Part shown: one piece after another, positions 26,875 through 36,462 of the stretch
Layout: each line of letters begins with the position of its first letter
How positions within the stretch are numbered: the first letter of the stretch is position 1
Assembly (NCBI GenBank): GCA_030652475.1
Contig: JAUSAO010000005.1
Coordinates: 1-60,273 of the forward strand
Origin: Gallionella sp.
GTDB taxonomy: Bacteria > Pseudomonadota > Gammaproteobacteria > Burkholderiales > Gallionellaceae
Direction of reading: 5' to 3'
Length of the DNA: 60,273 bases
Made by a program: the position numbers and the translations under genes
The notes under the pieces: generated by a model
The model's database searches: none
What the model was told of the DNA's origin: nothing
The model's input: the letters and a program-made list of their open reading frames with translations, nothing else

Positions 26875-28053
26875 CTACAGCATGCGGGTCAAGTCGCCAC
26901 GGGCGAATCCGGATAAGGGATGCGCCATGTTTTTCCCCAATGCCATGACTTTGAACAGTTCGCCCATTTCCGCCGGGCTGGTCAGTTTCTGCAATTGTGC
27001 CGAGAGCGGCAAATAGTAGAGCAGGTTCTCAGGCGACGTCTCTTTCAGCAGTTCGGTAATGCCGTTATTGATCAGGAAAAAGGCCTGGTTGGTGTAACCC
27101 AGCAATTCCAGACCGGCATCTATGCCGCATTCCGCTATGTCGGTGAAATTGACATGGGCGGTGATGTCCTGCAAACCGGGCAGAAAAAACGGATCGTCGT
27201 GGGCGCGATGCCGATAGTGGCACATCAAGGTGCCTGTGTTACGTTGCGGATGATAGAACTCGCGCGCGCCGAAACCATAATCAATGAACAGCATCGCGCC
27301 ATGCGTCAGTCGGCTGGACAGGCTGTTGATCAGGCCGTGCGCGGCAAGGCAAATTTCGCTGACATAATGGTCGGACAACTCGTTTGCACTGCCGATTTTT
27401 TGCGCGGCTTGCAGCAGTGCAACATCACTGATAGCGCGCTCCTGCCGCACTAAGCCATGTTCAGCCCAGGCGACCCCTATTTCGGCCAATGCGTCTTCCT
27501 GCCAGTGCACCAGATGAACAGGCAGCGCGTCCAGCACTTCGTTGGCAACGACAGCCCCGCTGAATGTTTCCGGCAGGGTGTCCAGCCAATGCACACGATC
27601 CGACAAATGCGGCAGGCGCTGGTGCAGCAGGGTCTGCTGGCGCGCGCGCAGGTCGGCGCTTACCTCGAGAATATTGTAGCTGTCCGGCAGGCAATCCAGT
27701 TGCTCCAATTCATTCAGCATGTCTGCCGCCAGCTTGCCGCTGCCCGCGCCCAGTTCCAGAATATGCGGTGCACTGTCCGCCATAATTCCGGCAAGCTGTC
27801 TGGCCAGCGTGCGTCCGAACAGGGGCGAAAGTTCGGGTGCGGTGATGAAATCGCCTGACTCGCCGAATTTGTGCGCGCCAGCGGTGTAATAGCCCAGCCC
27901 CGGCGCGTATAAGGCCAGCTCCATGTAGCGCGCGAAGGAAATCCAGCCGCCTTGTGCTGCGATATCATGTCGTATCGTGTCGATCAGGCGTGCGCTGTGT
28001 TGTGCGGCTTCAGTGCCGGGCTCAGGAAGTGAAGTGGCAGGTGATGTGGTCAT
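26875..28053 (-). CDS. SAM-dependent methyltransferase, MidA/NDUFAF7 family (DUF185)
   Basis: A 392-residue class I methyltransferase. The N-terminal segment ALYAPGLGYYTAGAHKFGESGDF is diagnostic of the family. The SAM-binding turn HILELGAGSGKLAADML lies near residue 95, and VVANEVLDALPVH near 170. Mitochondrial members methylate an arginine of a complex I subunit. The bacterial role is presumed similar but unproven. It is transcribed divergently from the pteridine-reductase-like SDR. Confidence 0.9.
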   Translation of the reverse strand: MTTSPATSLPEPGTEAAQHSARLIDTIRHDIAAQGGWISFARYMELALYAPGLGYYTAGAHKFGESGDFITAPELSPLFGRTLARQLAGIMADSAPHILELGAGSGKLAADMLNELEQLDCLPDSYNILEVSADLRARQQTLLHQRLPHLSDRVHWLDTLPETFSGAVVANEVLDALPVHLVHWQEDALAEIGVAWAEHGLVRQERAISDVALLQAAQKIGSANELSDHYVSEICLAAHGLINSLSSRLTHGAMLFIDYGFGAREFYHPQRNTGTLMCHYRHRAHDDPFFLPGLQDITAHVNFTDIAECGIDAGLELLGYTNQAFFLINNGITELLKETSPENLLYYLPLSAQLQKLTSPAEMGELFKVMALGKNMAHPLSGFARGDLTRML

Positions 28054-28060
28054 GGTCAGG

Positions 28061-28066
28061 TATAAT
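28061..28066 (+). promoter_or_regulatory. -10 element upstream of the pteridine reductase-like gene
   Basis: A perfect TATAAT 33 bases before the ATG at 28099, in the divergent gap with the MidA-like gene. No good -35 is visible. Confidence 0.45.
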
Positions 28067-28098
28067 TCGCAGGGTTTGCAAGTTTAATGGAGGGTCGG

Positions 28099-28839
28099 AT
28101 GCAAGGCAAAGTTATCTTGGTGACAGGGGGTGCCAAGCGAGTAGGAGCCGTGATTTGTCGTCGCCTGCACGCGTCAGGTGCCAACATCGCGCTGCATTAC
28201 CGATCATCGGTGCACGAGGCACTGCTATTGCAAGATGAGCTGAATGCGCTGCGCCCGGGCAGTGTTGCGGTTTTTTCGGCCGATCTGCTTGACCTGACGG
28301 CTTTGCCGCAACTGCTTGAGCAAATCATCGCACGCTTTGGAAGGCTGGATGCACTGGTTAATAACGCATCCAGTTTTTATGCAACCCCGTTGGCCGGTGT
28401 GGATGAGCAGCAGTGGCACGATCTGCTCGGCACCAATCTGCGTGCGCCGTTGTTTCTGGCGCAGACAGTCTCGGATGAACTGCGTCGCCGGCATGGCTGC
28501 ATCGTTAATATTGTCGATATACACGCGGAACGCCCGATGCACGGGCATCTTTTATACAGCGTGGCCAAAGCCGGCCTGGTCGCCCTGACGCGGGGTCTGG
28601 CGCAGGAAATGGCACCGCAGGTACGCGTGAATGCCGTCGCGCCTGGCGTGATCCTCTGGCCTGAGAACGCGCAATGGGAAGATGAGACGGAGCGGCGCAA
28701 AATTGTTGCACATACGCTGCTCAAACGCGAAGGCGAACCGGATGACATCGCCCGGACAGTCGCTTTTCTGATTCAGGATGCCCCCTACATTACCGGCCAG
28801 GTCATCGCGGTTGATGGCGGCCGTAGTATTAACATTTAG
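28099..28839 (+). CDS. SDR family pteridine/dihydromonapterin reductase-like protein
   Basis: A 246-residue SDR. It begins with the Rossmann strand and TGGAKRVGAVICRRLH turn characteristic of pteridine reductases (FolM/PTR1 branch), where Arg replaces the second Gly and favours NADPH. VNNASSFYATPL and the catalytic YSVAKAG (near 150) follow, and it ends IAVDGGRSINI. It probably reduces a dihydropterin. GGAGG at 28089-28093 favours the ATG at 28099 over 28087. It is followed after 12 bases by ttcA. Confidence 0.85.
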   Translation: MQGKVILVTGGAKRVGAVICRRLHASGANIALHYRSSVHEALLLQDELNALRPGSVAVFSADLLDLTALPQLLEQIIARFGRLDALVNNASSFYATPLAGVDEQQWHDLLGTNLRAPLFLAQTVSDELRRRHGCIVNIVDIHAERPMHGHLLYSVAKAGLVALTRGLAQEMAPQVRVNAVAPGVILWPENAQWEDETERRKIVAHTLLKREGEPDDIARTVAFLIQDAPYITGQVIAVDGGRSINI

Positions 28840-28851
28840 TCTGGAAATTTT

Positions 28852-29715
28852 ATGAATGCAATCGCACAAGCTGTAAATTTTGACCATTCGGGTAACTTCA
28901 ACAAACTCAAGGGGCGGCTGGAACATCAGGTCGGCAAGGCCATCTTCGATTTTAATATGATAGAAGACGGCGATTCGGTGATGGTGTGTCTCTCCGGCGG
29001 CAAGGACTCATACACTTTGCTGGATATTCTGTTGAGCTTGCGTAAACGTGCGCCGATTGATTTTCGCATCGTCGCAATGAATCTGGATCAGAAGCAGCCG
29101 GGTTTTCCTGCGGAAATATTGCCCAACTATCTGAAGTCGCTCGGCATCGAATATCACATTGAAACGCAAGATACCTATTCCATCGTCAAGGAAAAAATTC
29201 CCGAGGGGAAAACCACTTGTTCACTGTGTTCACGGCTGCGCCGGGGTATTATTTACAAGGTGGCGGGCGAGTTGGGTGCGAACAAGATCGCGCTGGGCCA
29301 TCATCGCGATGACATGATAGAGACGTTGTTTCTGAACATGTTCTTTGCCGGTAAGCTCAAGGCCATGCCGCCCAAGCTGGTGACGGACAAGGGCGACCAT
29401 ATTGTGATCCGTCCGCTGGCCTATTGTGTGGAAAAAGATATCGCCCGTTATGCGCGCGGCATGGAATTCCCTATCATTCCGTGCAATCTGTGCGGTTCGC
29501 AGGAAAATATGCAACGTCAGAATATCAAGGAAATGCTTACCAATTGGGAGCGCCAATATCCCGGTCGCAGCCAGACCATTTTTACCGCGATGCAGAACAT
29601 TGCCCCCTCGCATTTGCTGGATGGCAAGTTGTTCGATTTCAAGGGAATGCTGCTGGGCCAGGAAGTGGCCGAAGGTGATGTGGCGTTTGACGACAGCGTT
29701 GTCGGCCAGGTGTAA
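28852..29715 (+). CDS. ttcA: tRNA 2-thiocytidine biosynthesis protein TtcA
   Basis: Thiolates C32 of certain tRNAs using an Fe-S cluster and ATP, 287 residues. The PP-loop [15 protein letters not shown] lies near residue 46. Cluster-binding Cys pairs are [10 protein letters not shown] near 122 and [13 protein letters not shown] near 213. [15 protein letters not shown] completes the signature. It probably shares a transcript with the upstream SDR and converges on the DUF3426 gene. Confidence 0.96.
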   Translation: MNAIAQAVNFDHSGNFNKLKGRLEHQVGKAIFDFNMIEDGDSVMVCLSGGKDSYTLLDILLSLRKRAPIDFRIVAMNLDQKQPGFPAEILPNYLKSLGIEYHIETQDTYSIVKEKIPEGKTTCSLCSRLRRGIIYKVAGELGANKIALGHHRDDMIETLFLNMFFAGKLKAMPPKLVTDKGDHIVIRPLAYCVEKDIARYARGMEFPIIPCNLCGSQENMQRQNIKEMLTNWERQYPGRSQTIFTAMQNIAPSHLLDGKLFDFKGMLLGQEVAEGDVAFDDSVVGQV

Positions 29716-29774
29716 ACCCAGAATCGCAGAAGGCCGGGGTTGATCTTTGGCGACCTGTCAGGTCTGGAAGGGTG

Positions 29775-30851
29775 TTACCGCGGGTAAAACAATTCCAGGC
29801 GATAGCCTTCCGGCCTGAGATCGGCAGTATTCAGGCTCAGCTTGAGATTGACTTCATGGTTTTTCGGAAAGCCTGCTTGTTCGCTTTCATCAGTCGGCAA
29901 ATATTCTTTTGGCAAGAATAGGCGGCGTGCCAGGGGTCTGTCCTGGCTGTCGTTGAGTGTGAGTTCCAGTATGGGGAATGCCGCGCTATAACTGGCGCGG
30001 TTGCGCAGCAAGACGTCGAGGGTAATCTGGTTCTCGTGATCGGGTTCTGCGACGAGAGAGGAAGATTCTATGCCTATCAGTTCAGTATTCTGCGGCAACG
30101 GCACGCTGCAATTCAGCAATTGACAGTATCCGACCAGCGCGGGTTTGAGCACGGGCAAGCGGGCGGCGAGGTTGACGCGGAAAAAATACGCCGCCTGCGC
30201 CATCAGTAGCACGACCAGCACAAGCGCCGCCATTGCCAGGGGCCAGGCGCGGCGTTTTTCCGGAACGGTCTCCTCAATATCCTCCTCGGCCATAACCACT
30301 TGTTCAGCGAGAGTCTGCGGCAGAATTTCACTGAAAGGGTTTGTGTCGTCGGGAGTGATGTTCGCAGGGCCCGGTTGCTCGTGAACGAAGGCAGTCGGGA
30401 GGCTGAAATCCAGCGTGTCATCAGATTCAGATGCTGGGGCTTCCGGTATGGCAGCACCATAAGTAATTGTTTCTGTTGTGATTTTTTCAGGGTCGTCCAA
30501 TTCGAGCATTTCGTCCGCAACCTCGCCTTCAGGCGGCGCGGCGGCGTCAGGAACGGCCTGTTCGGAAATATCGGCTATTCCTGTAACGGCTTCGGCTTCC
30601 TCATGCGTTTCATCAACCCTGAACTCGCGCAGTTCGGCATGTACTTCAGGCACGGCCGCTTCAGCGTGTTCGGTGAGTTCATCTGTCAGCAGATCAAGTT
30701 GCGGGCTGGGTTGTTCGGGGAAAAAGTCCGGCCGGGCATCAAACGCTTGCAGGCAGTGACCGCAGCGCACCATGCCGTGATGTGTGGCCAGTTGCGCTTC
30801 GCTGATTTTGAAACGGGTTGCGCAGTGTGGGCAGAGTGTCGTGCCATTCAT
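29775..30851 (-). CDS. zinc-ribbon DUF3426 membrane protein
   Basis: A 358-residue protein. Residues 7-45 hold an MJ0042-type zinc ribbon with two Cys pairs (CPHC and CGHC). A long acidic disordered stretch (about 50-175) follows, then one transmembrane helix near 190-212 (LAMAALVLVVLLMAQAAYFF) and a DUF3426 periplasmic domain to the end. The function is unknown, and it is often next to prmA in betaproteobacteria. A TTG at 30866 overlapping the prmA stop (TTGA) is an alternative start, but the ATG at 30851 begins directly at the zinc ribbon. Confidence 0.85.
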   Translation of the reverse strand: MNGTTLCPHCATRFKISEAQLATHHGMVRCGHCLQAFDARPDFFPEQPSPQLDLLTDELTEHAEAAVPEVHAELREFRVDETHEEAEAVTGIADISEQAVPDAAAPPEGEVADEMLELDDPEKITTETITYGAAIPEAPASESDDTLDFSLPTAFVHEQPGPANITPDDTNPFSEILPQTLAEQVVMAEEDIEETVPEKRRAWPLAMAALVLVVLLMAQAAYFFRVNLAARLPVLKPALVGYCQLLNCSVPLPQNTELIGIESSSLVAEPDHENQITLDVLLRNRASYSAAFPILELTLNDSQDRPLARRLFLPKEYLPTDESEQAGFPKNHEVNLKLSLNTADLRPEGYRLELFYPR

Positions 30852-30862
30852 CAGCGCTGCAC

Positions 30863-31783
30863 TCAACGTTTACGGCCAGACAGACAAGACCAGCCATCCT
30901 CGAAGATAGGCGGATTCAAGTCAAACCATTGCTGATAGATGTTCATCACATCCTGCGCCTGCGATTCCAGAATGCCGGACAGCACGATTTGCCCGTTTTG
31001 ACGCGTGGCATCCGCCAGTAATGGCGCGAGCAGGCGCAGTGGATTGGTCAGGATGTTCGCTACCACCAGATCATACGGGTGCCCGGCCAATTGTTTTTCG
31101 GCGCTGTCGCGGGGGGCTGCGTTGGGCAGATAGAAGCACACATGTTCAACACGATTGGCGATGGCATTGTCGCGACTGGCTGTTACCGCCTGCGCGTCCA
31201 CATCCACACCGACGGCACGCGCCGCGCCCAGTTTGAGCGCGGCAATCGCGAGAATACCGGAGCCGCAGCCATAATCCAGCACGCTTTCGCCGCCTTGTAC
31301 ATGTTCATCCAGCCAGCGCAGACACAGTCGTGTGGTGGGATGGCTGCCGGTACCAAAGGCGAGGCCGGGATCGAGCACGATATTGATCGCATCCGGGTCG
31401 GCCGGTGTATGCCAGGTCGGCACGATCCACAGTCGGGATGAAATCGGGATAGGCTCGAACTGAGACTGGGTCAGGCGCACCCAGTCATTGTCGGCAAGCG
31501 TCTCGATGCGGTGGACGGGAAGTTGTGTAAGGCCGATATGGGCGGCTGCGGTGCGAAAAATCCCGGCCACATCCCGGTCGGCATCGAACAGGGCGCTGAC
31601 CCGGTTGTGCTGCCAGACGCCGGGTGGCGGCTCGCCGGGTTCGCCGAAGATGGCCTGTTCATCCGGCGTGTCGGCATCGGCATCGAGCAAATCCACCGAG
31701 AGTGCGCCGAGTTCGAGCAGGGCATCGCTCAGCGCCTCGGCGTGCTCGGCATCCGTGTCAACTATGAGTGTCAACCAGGACAT
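30863..31783 (-). CDS. prmA: ribosomal protein L11 methyltransferase
   Basis: Trimethylates ribosomal protein L11, 306 residues. The N-terminal L11-binding domain (SWLTLIVDTDAEHAEALSDALLE) is followed by the SAM-binding turn VLDYGCGSGILAIAALKLGA near 170 and the NPPY-equivalent VVANILTNPL near 238. The start codon overlaps the accC stop by one base, as in the common accB-accC-prmA operon. Confidence 0.95.
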   Translation of the reverse strand: MSWLTLIVDTDAEHAEALSDALLELGALSVDLLDADADTPDEQAIFGEPGEPPPGVWQHNRVSALFDADRDVAGIFRTAAAHIGLTQLPVHRIETLADNDWVRLTQSQFEPIPISSRLWIVPTWHTPADPDAINIVLDPGLAFGTGSHPTTRLCLRWLDEHVQGGESVLDYGCGSGILAIAALKLGAARAVGVDVDAQAVTASRDNAIANRVEHVCFYLPNAAPRDSAEKQLAGHPYDLVVANILTNPLRLLAPLLADATRQNGQIVLSGILESQAQDVMNIYQQWFDLNPPIFEDGWSCLSGRKR

Positions 31784-33138
31784 TATTTGCCCTTATTGCG
31801 TTCGGCGAGACGTTCTTCCAGGTAGTGAATGCTGGTCCCCCCGCGCATGAAAGCCGCATCCAGCAACAAGTCGCGATGCAATGCGATGTTGGTATCGATG
31901 CCTTCTACGGCCATTTCTGACAAGGCGGTACGCATACGCGCCATCGCCTGTTCGCGTGTGTCGCCGTAAGCGATAATTTTGCCTATCATCGAGTCGTAAT
32001 GAGGCGGCACGTAGTAATTGTTGTAGGCATGCGAATCAACCCGGATGCCGGGGCCGCCGGGCGCGTGCCAGGAAGTGATACGCCCCGGTGACGGGGTGAA
32101 TTTGTAAGGATGCTCGGCATTGATGCGGCATTCGATGGCATGTCCACGGAATTGAATATCGCGCTGGCGGAACGGCAGTTTTTCGCCCGCCGCAATGCGG
32201 ATTTGCTGTTGCACGATGTCAATGCCGGTAATCATCTCTGTCACGGGATGTTCGACCTGCACGCGGGTGTTCATTTCGATGAAAAAGAACTCGTTGTTTT
32301 CATACAGAAATTCAAACGTACCGGCACCGCGATAACCGATTTTGCGGCAGGCTTCCGCGCAGCGTTCGCCTATCTTGTTGCGCAAACGCGCATTGAGTAG
32401 CGGTGCAGGTGCTTCTTCGATTATTTTCTGGTTGCGGCGTTGCATCGAACAATCGCGCTCACCCAGATACACGGCGTTGCCATGCTGGTCGGCCAGTATC
32501 TGAAACTCGATGTGACGAGGATTTTCCAGATACTTCTCCATGTAGACCACGGGATTGTTGAACGCGGCCTGCGCTTCGCTTCGGGTCATCGTGACCGCAT
32601 TGAGCAGGGCTGCTTCAGTGTGTACCACGCGCATGCCGCGTCCGCCGCCGCCGCCCGACGCCTTGATGATGACCGGATAGCCGATGCTGCGTGCGATCTT
32701 GATGATCTCGGCAGGATTGTCCGGCAGCGCGCCTTCTACGCCGGGCACGCAGGGCACCCCCGCTTTCTTCATTGCGATCTTGGCGCTTACCTTGTCGCCC
32801 ATCAGACGTATTGTTTCAGCGCGTGGCCCGATGAACACAAAGCCGCTTTTTTCCACGCGCTCGGAAAAGTCGGCATTCTCGGACAGAAAACCATAGCCGG
32901 GGTGTATCGCCTGTGCGTCGGTTACTTCAGCTGCGCTGATGATGGCGGGAATGCTCAGGTAACTTTGGCTCGATGGCGCAGGGCCGATACAGACAGATTC
33001 ATCGGCCAGTTTCACATACTTGGCATCGGCATCCGCTTCGGAATGCACGACCACCGTCTTGATACCCATCTCGCGGCAGGCGCGCTGGATACGCAATGCT
33101 ATTTCACCGCGATTAGCGATCAGTATTTTTTCAAACAT
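31783..33138 (-). CDS. accC: biotin carboxylase subunit of acetyl-CoA carboxylase
   Basis: Carboxylates the biotin on AccB, the first step of fatty acid synthesis. It has 451 residues, the expected length. The N-terminus [20 protein letters not shown] is canonical, with the ATP-grasp Gly-rich loop [11 protein letters not shown] near 160 and [14 protein letters not shown] near 285. The first 35 bases of the gene are duplicated 121 bases upstream, so the 184-base gap to accB carries a false second start (see the leader entry). Confidence 0.97.
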   Translation of the reverse strand: MFEKILIANRGEIALRIQRACREMGIKTVVVHSEADADAKYVKLADESVCIGPAPSSQSYLSIPAIISAAEVTDAQAIHPGYGFLSENADFSERVEKSGFVFIGPRAETIRLMGDKVSAKIAMKKAGVPCVPGVEGALPDNPAEIIKIARSIGYPVIIKASGGGGGRGMRVVHTEAALLNAVTMTRSEAQAAFNNPVVYMEKYLENPRHIEFQILADQHGNAVYLGERDCSMQRRNQKIIEEAPAPLLNARLRNKIGERCAEACRKIGYRGAGTFEFLYENNEFFFIEMNTRVQVEHPVTEMITGIDIVQQQIRIAAGEKLPFRQRDIQFRGHAIECRINAEHPYKFTPSPGRITSWHAPGGPGIRVDSHAYNNYYVPPHYDSMIGKIIAYGDTREQAMARMRTALSEMAVEGIDTNIALHRDLLLDAAFMRGGTSIHYLEERLAERNKGK

Positions 33139-33259
33139 GTTTTATCTCCGCGGTGAAATAGCATTTGCGGCCTTCAGCCGCAGGGCAATTTGGCTGCGCC
33201 GCTGCACCGCCTGACGGCGGTTGGTCACCGCGATTAGCGATCAGTATTTTTTCAAACAT
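33131..33259 (-). other. duplicated accC 5' end giving a 42-codon leader frame overlapping accC
   Basis: Bases 33225-33259 repeat exactly the first 35 bases of accC plus frame (33104-33138). Reading from this second ATG gives [18 protein letters not shown] and onward for 42 codons, with its TGA (33131-33133) just past the true accC ATG. Between the copies lies GC-rich hairpin DNA, and a 17-bp inverted copy of accC sequence (33149-33165 against 33095-33111). It is either a non-functional scar or a translated leader coupled to accC. Confidence 0.7.
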
Positions 33260-33322
33260 TTGAATACTCCGAACTATATGGGAGTGCGGTGATGCGTCGC
33301 AGTAGCGCACTCCATGACGGTA

Positions 33323-33769
33323 TTAACCGATAACGAATAAAGGCTGTCCAAACTCGACGGGTTGACCGTTTTCCACCAGGATAGCCTTGATTACGCCGGT
33401 ATGATCCGCATCAATTTCGTTGAGCAGCTTCATGGCCTCGATGATGCACAGGGTGTCGCCCGCGTTCACGTTCTGACCTACGTCTACAAATTGCCTGGAA
33501 CCCGGTGACGGAGAGCGGTAGAAGGTGCCTACCATAGGTGATTTGACGATATGGCCTTCCTCGGCGGCGGGCGCCGCCGGTGCTGCGACGGGTGCAGCAG
33601 CAACAGGGGCTGCCATAATTTGCTGTTGCGGGGCGGAGGCGTACATCTGTTGCCCGGAGGCGACCGTGCGCGTGATGCGCACGCGTTCTTCACCCTCGCT
33701 GATTTCCAGCTCGGCAATACCGGAAGCTTCAACCAGTTCTATCAGTGTCTTGAGTTTACGTAAATCCAT
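33323..33769 (-). CDS. accB: biotin carboxyl carrier protein of acetyl-CoA carboxylase
   Basis: A 148-residue carrier. It has an N-terminal helix ([23 protein letters not shown]), an Ala/Pro-rich flexible linker at about 45-70 ([14 protein letters not shown]) and a C-terminal biotinyl domain with the biotinylated Lys in [11 protein letters not shown]. It ends in the usual PLFVIG. It lies 14 bases downstream of aroQ and upstream of the accC duplication. Confidence 0.96.
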   Translation of the reverse strand: MDLRKLKTLIELVEASGIAELEISEGEERVRITRTVASGQQMYASAPQQQIMAAPVAAAPVAAPAAPAAEEGHIVKSPMVGTFYRSPSPGSRQFVDVGQNVNAGDTLCIIEAMKLLNEIDADHTGVIKAILVENGQPVEFGQPLFVIG

Positions 33770-33783
33770 AATATTCTCCTTGC

Positions 33784-34221
33784 TTAGTTTTTATAGTTCA
33801 GCGCATATTGCACTGCGTATTCGTATCCGCTCGCACCCAGGCCGCTGATGACACCTACGGCGAGATCGGAAAAAAATGATTCACGGCGAAATGCTTCGCG
33901 CGCATGTACGTTGGAGAGATGTATTTCAATAAACGGAACCGCAACGGCCGTCAGTGCGTCACGCAAGGCTACGCTGGTATGCGTGAATGCCGCCGGATTG
34001 ATGATGATAAATTGTGTGCCATCCCCGCGTGCCTGATGCACGCGCTCGATCAGTGTGGCCTCGGCATTGCTTTGAAAACATGAGAGGTTTGCCCCGTTCT
34101 TGCTGGCTAATGTAGTTAACCTTGCGTTAATTTCATCTAACGTGGTGTTGCCATAAATATCAGGCTCACGCGTTCCGAGCAGGTTAAGGTTGGGGCCGTG
34201 TAGTACGAGTATGGCTGTCAT
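33784..34221 (-). CDS. aroQ: type II 3-dehydroquinate dehydratase
   Basis: Third step of the shikimate pathway, 145 residues, a dodecamer in relatives. Signatures: [20 protein letters not shown] at the N-terminus, the catalytic Tyr in that loop, [18 protein letters not shown], and VEIHLSN-type [15 protein letters not shown]. It heads the aroQ-accB-accC-prmA block. The 64-base gap to dsbD contains only an AT-rich weak inverted repeat around 34252-34276. Confidence 0.96.
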   Translation of the reverse strand: MTAILVLHGPNLNLLGTREPDIYGNTTLDEINARLTTLASKNGANLSCFQSNAEATLIERVHQARGDGTQFIIINPAAFTHTSVALRDALTAVAVPFIEIHLSNVHAREAFRRESFFSDLAVGVISGLGASGYEYAVQYALNYKN

Positions 34222-34285
34222 GTTCGCAGTTTGCCGTAATTTGAGGTTATTTGTCTATTTTTTTTATGCAAATAGATGAAAAACG

Positions 34286-36130
34286 TTAAAGACCAACGCC
34301 CTGCAAGGTATTCAAAAACTGCTCGCTATTTTGATAGCCTACCACACGGGAATCGCCCATTTCCTGACCTTTTGAGTCGAAGAAAAGAATGCCGGGCGGG
34401 CCGTACAGGCCAAAACGTTTAAGCAATGCTTTGTCGGTCGCACTGTTGGCGGTGACATCAGCCTGAAGCACAATGGCGGAGTTGAGTTTGGCTTGCACGG
34501 CAGGGTTGGAAAAGGTGAAGCGTTCCATTTCCTTGCAGGAAACACACCAGTCGGCATAGAAATCCAGCATTACGGTTTTGCCGCCCGCTGTCGCCAGTTT
34601 TTGCTCGAGTTCTGCCAGATCTGCAATACGCGTAAAGGCGACTGGCTCATGCGTGTCCGCTCTGCAAACTGCACAAACCGAATCTAGCGGTCGCAGCATG
34701 TCGCGCGCGCCGGACAGGGCGCCGACCAGAAAAGCGATGCCCAGCAAAAGCATCAGCAGACCGACACCCTTGAGGAGTTTTCTCCAGCCGCTGGCGTTGT
34801 GCGGCAGGGAGTCCAGCGTATGCAGATAGGTGGCGGACAGGATCAATAAAATACTCCATAGCAGCATCTGTATGGACACCGGCAGCAGGGGTTGTACGAT
34901 CCAGATGGACAGCGCCAGCAGCAGCACACCGAAGAATCGTTTGACGCCGTCCATCCATGCACCGGCTTTGGGCAGCAGGACGCCCGCCGATGTGCCGATT
35001 AACAGCAGCGGCGCGCCCATGCCGAGTGCCAGCGCAAACAGGGCGACGCCACCCAGCACGGCATCGTGTGTCTGGCCGATGTAGAGCAAGGCGCCTGCCA
35101 GGGGTGCGGCGACGCACGGCCCCATGATAATGGCCGAGAGTGCGCCCATCACGAATACGCCAGACAAATGGCCGCCATGCAATTGGTTGCTGGTTTCGCT
35201 GAGTTTGCTTTGCCATGAGCTGGGTAGTTGCAGCTCATAAAAGCCGAACATGGACAAGGACAACACCACGAAGATTGCCGCGAAACTTCCCAATACCCAG
35301 GGGGTTTGCAGCGCGTTTGAGATCAAGTCGCCGCTAAATCCCGCAGCTACACCGGCGGCGGCGTAAGTGATGGCCATGCCCAACACGTAGGACAGGGAAA
35401 GGATAAAGGCGTGCATTTTGGTTATCTTGTGGCCTCGCCCGACGATGATGCCGGACAGGATGGGGATCATAGGGAACACGCAGGGTGTCAGGGCAAGCAG
35501 CAGTCCCGCACCGAAGAAGAAAGAAATAATCAGCCAGAAACTGCCGTCCCTGAACAATTCGGCGATTTTTGAGTTGTCGGTCTGCGGCGCCTGCTTAATC
35601 GCCTTCTGACCATCGCTGACCGGTGAGGCAAGCGTTACCGGAACGGTGCTCTGTGCTTGCTGTAGCGCGTCAGGCAGATCAATTTTCAGCACCTTTTCCT
35701 GAACGGGATAGCACAAGCCCTGGTCGCTGCACCCCTGATAAAACGCCTTTAGCGTGATGCTGGTCGCTGCATCACCGGTGCGATTCAGCGTAATCCCGGC
35801 CTGAAACGGTTGATGAAAGACGTAGGTGTCTCCGAAATTTGGGTCGTGTTTCAGTTCTCCTGCGGGCAAGTTGACAGAGGTAATCTTCGTTGCACTGTCG
35901 TCTGTCGTAAAGCTGACCTTGTCCCGGTACAGATAATAACCGGGCGTAATGGTGAAGCTGGCTTGCAGCGTATGCGCATTCTGCACCTGTACTTCCAGCG
36001 CGAAGGCCTGGTCGGGCGGCAGGAATGCGGGTTGTTGCCTGCCGCCAAAGGCGGGCAGTTTGTCCAGAAAGTTGTCTGCGTGGGCTGCGGGAGCGAGAAG
36101 GCAGAGCAACAGTACCAATATATAACGCAT
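34286..36130 (-). CDS. dsbD: thiol:disulfide interchange protein DsbD
   Basis: Carries electrons from cytoplasmic thioredoxin to the periplasm. At 614 residues it has all three domains: a signal peptide (1-18) and DsbD-alpha domain with its Cys pair (CSDQGLCYPV); an eight-helix membrane domain with the redox Cys in ALTPCVFPMIP and GPCVAAPLAG; and a C-terminal thioredoxin domain with DFYADWCVSCKEME. It would keep periplasmic thiols, including apocytochrome c CXXCH motifs, reduced. It is 2 bases downstream of cutA. Confidence 0.96.
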   Translation of the reverse strand: MRYILVLLLCLLAPAAHADNFLDKLPAFGGRQQPAFLPPDQAFALEVQVQNAHTLQASFTITPGYYLYRDKVSFTTDDSATKITSVNLPAGELKHDPNFGDTYVFHQPFQAGITLNRTGDAATSITLKAFYQGCSDQGLCYPVQEKVLKIDLPDALQQAQSTVPVTLASPVSDGQKAIKQAPQTDNSKIAELFRDGSFWLIISFFFGAGLLLALTPCVFPMIPILSGIIVGRGHKITKMHAFILSLSYVLGMAITYAAAGVAAGFSGDLISNALQTPWVLGSFAAIFVVLSLSMFGFYELQLPSSWQSKLSETSNQLHGGHLSGVFVMGALSAIIMGPCVAAPLAGALLYIGQTHDAVLGGVALFALALGMGAPLLLIGTSAGVLLPKAGAWMDGVKRFFGVLLLALSIWIVQPLLPVSIQMLLWSILLILSATYLHTLDSLPHNASGWRKLLKGVGLLMLLLGIAFLVGALSGARDMLRPLDSVCAVCRADTHEPVAFTRIADLAELEQKLATAGGKTVMLDFYADWCVSCKEMERFTFSNPAVQAKLNSAIVLQADVTANSATDKALLKRFGLYGPPGILFFDSKGQEMGDSRVVGYQNSEQFLNTLQGVGL

Positions 36131-36132
36131 GT

Positions 36133-36462
36133 TTATTCCTTGCTGATGTTGGTTTGCTGATTGACCCAGTCCAGGTAGGCGGGCAAGCCGACTGATACAG
36201 GGACAGCGATAATTTCGGGAAGTTCGTAAGGGTGAGCGGCGCGGATCAGGGCTTCGAGGCGCGGATAGGCCGCCTGTGTGGTTTTGATCAGCAGCGGCAC
36301 TTCGCTGGCAGTTTCGATTTTATCCTGCCAGCGGTAAGTCGAGGAGCAGGGGGCGAGTTGATTCACACAGGCCGCCATGCGGGCATCGATAATCTGTTGA
36401 GCCAGTTTTCCCGCCGTAGCGGCGTCGGGCATGTTGGTTATCACTAATAAAATATCGCTCAT
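36133..36462 (-). CDS. cutA: divalent-cation tolerance protein CutA
   Basis: A small trimeric PII-like protein, 109 residues, with the signatures ARMAACVNQLAPCSSTYRW, the metal-associated Cys, and EVPLLIKTTQAAYPRLEALI. CutA has been linked to copper tolerance, but its real role is unsettled. The start overlaps the holA stop by 4 nt, and it is commonly found next to dsbD. Confidence 0.94.
   Translation of the reverse strand: MSDILLVITNMPDAATAGKLAQQIIDARMAACVNQLAPCSSTYRWQDKIETASEVPLLIKTTQAAYPRLEALIRAAHPYELPEIIAVPVSVGLPAYLDWVNQQTNISKE

Noticed and set aside
29747-29775. TCAGGTCTGGAAGG resembles the conserved loop of signal recognition particle 4.5S RNA
   Set aside because: The following GAAGCAGCC part does not match, no long hairpin encloses it, and the 59-base gap between ttcA and the DUF3426 gene is too short. 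It is most likely chance.
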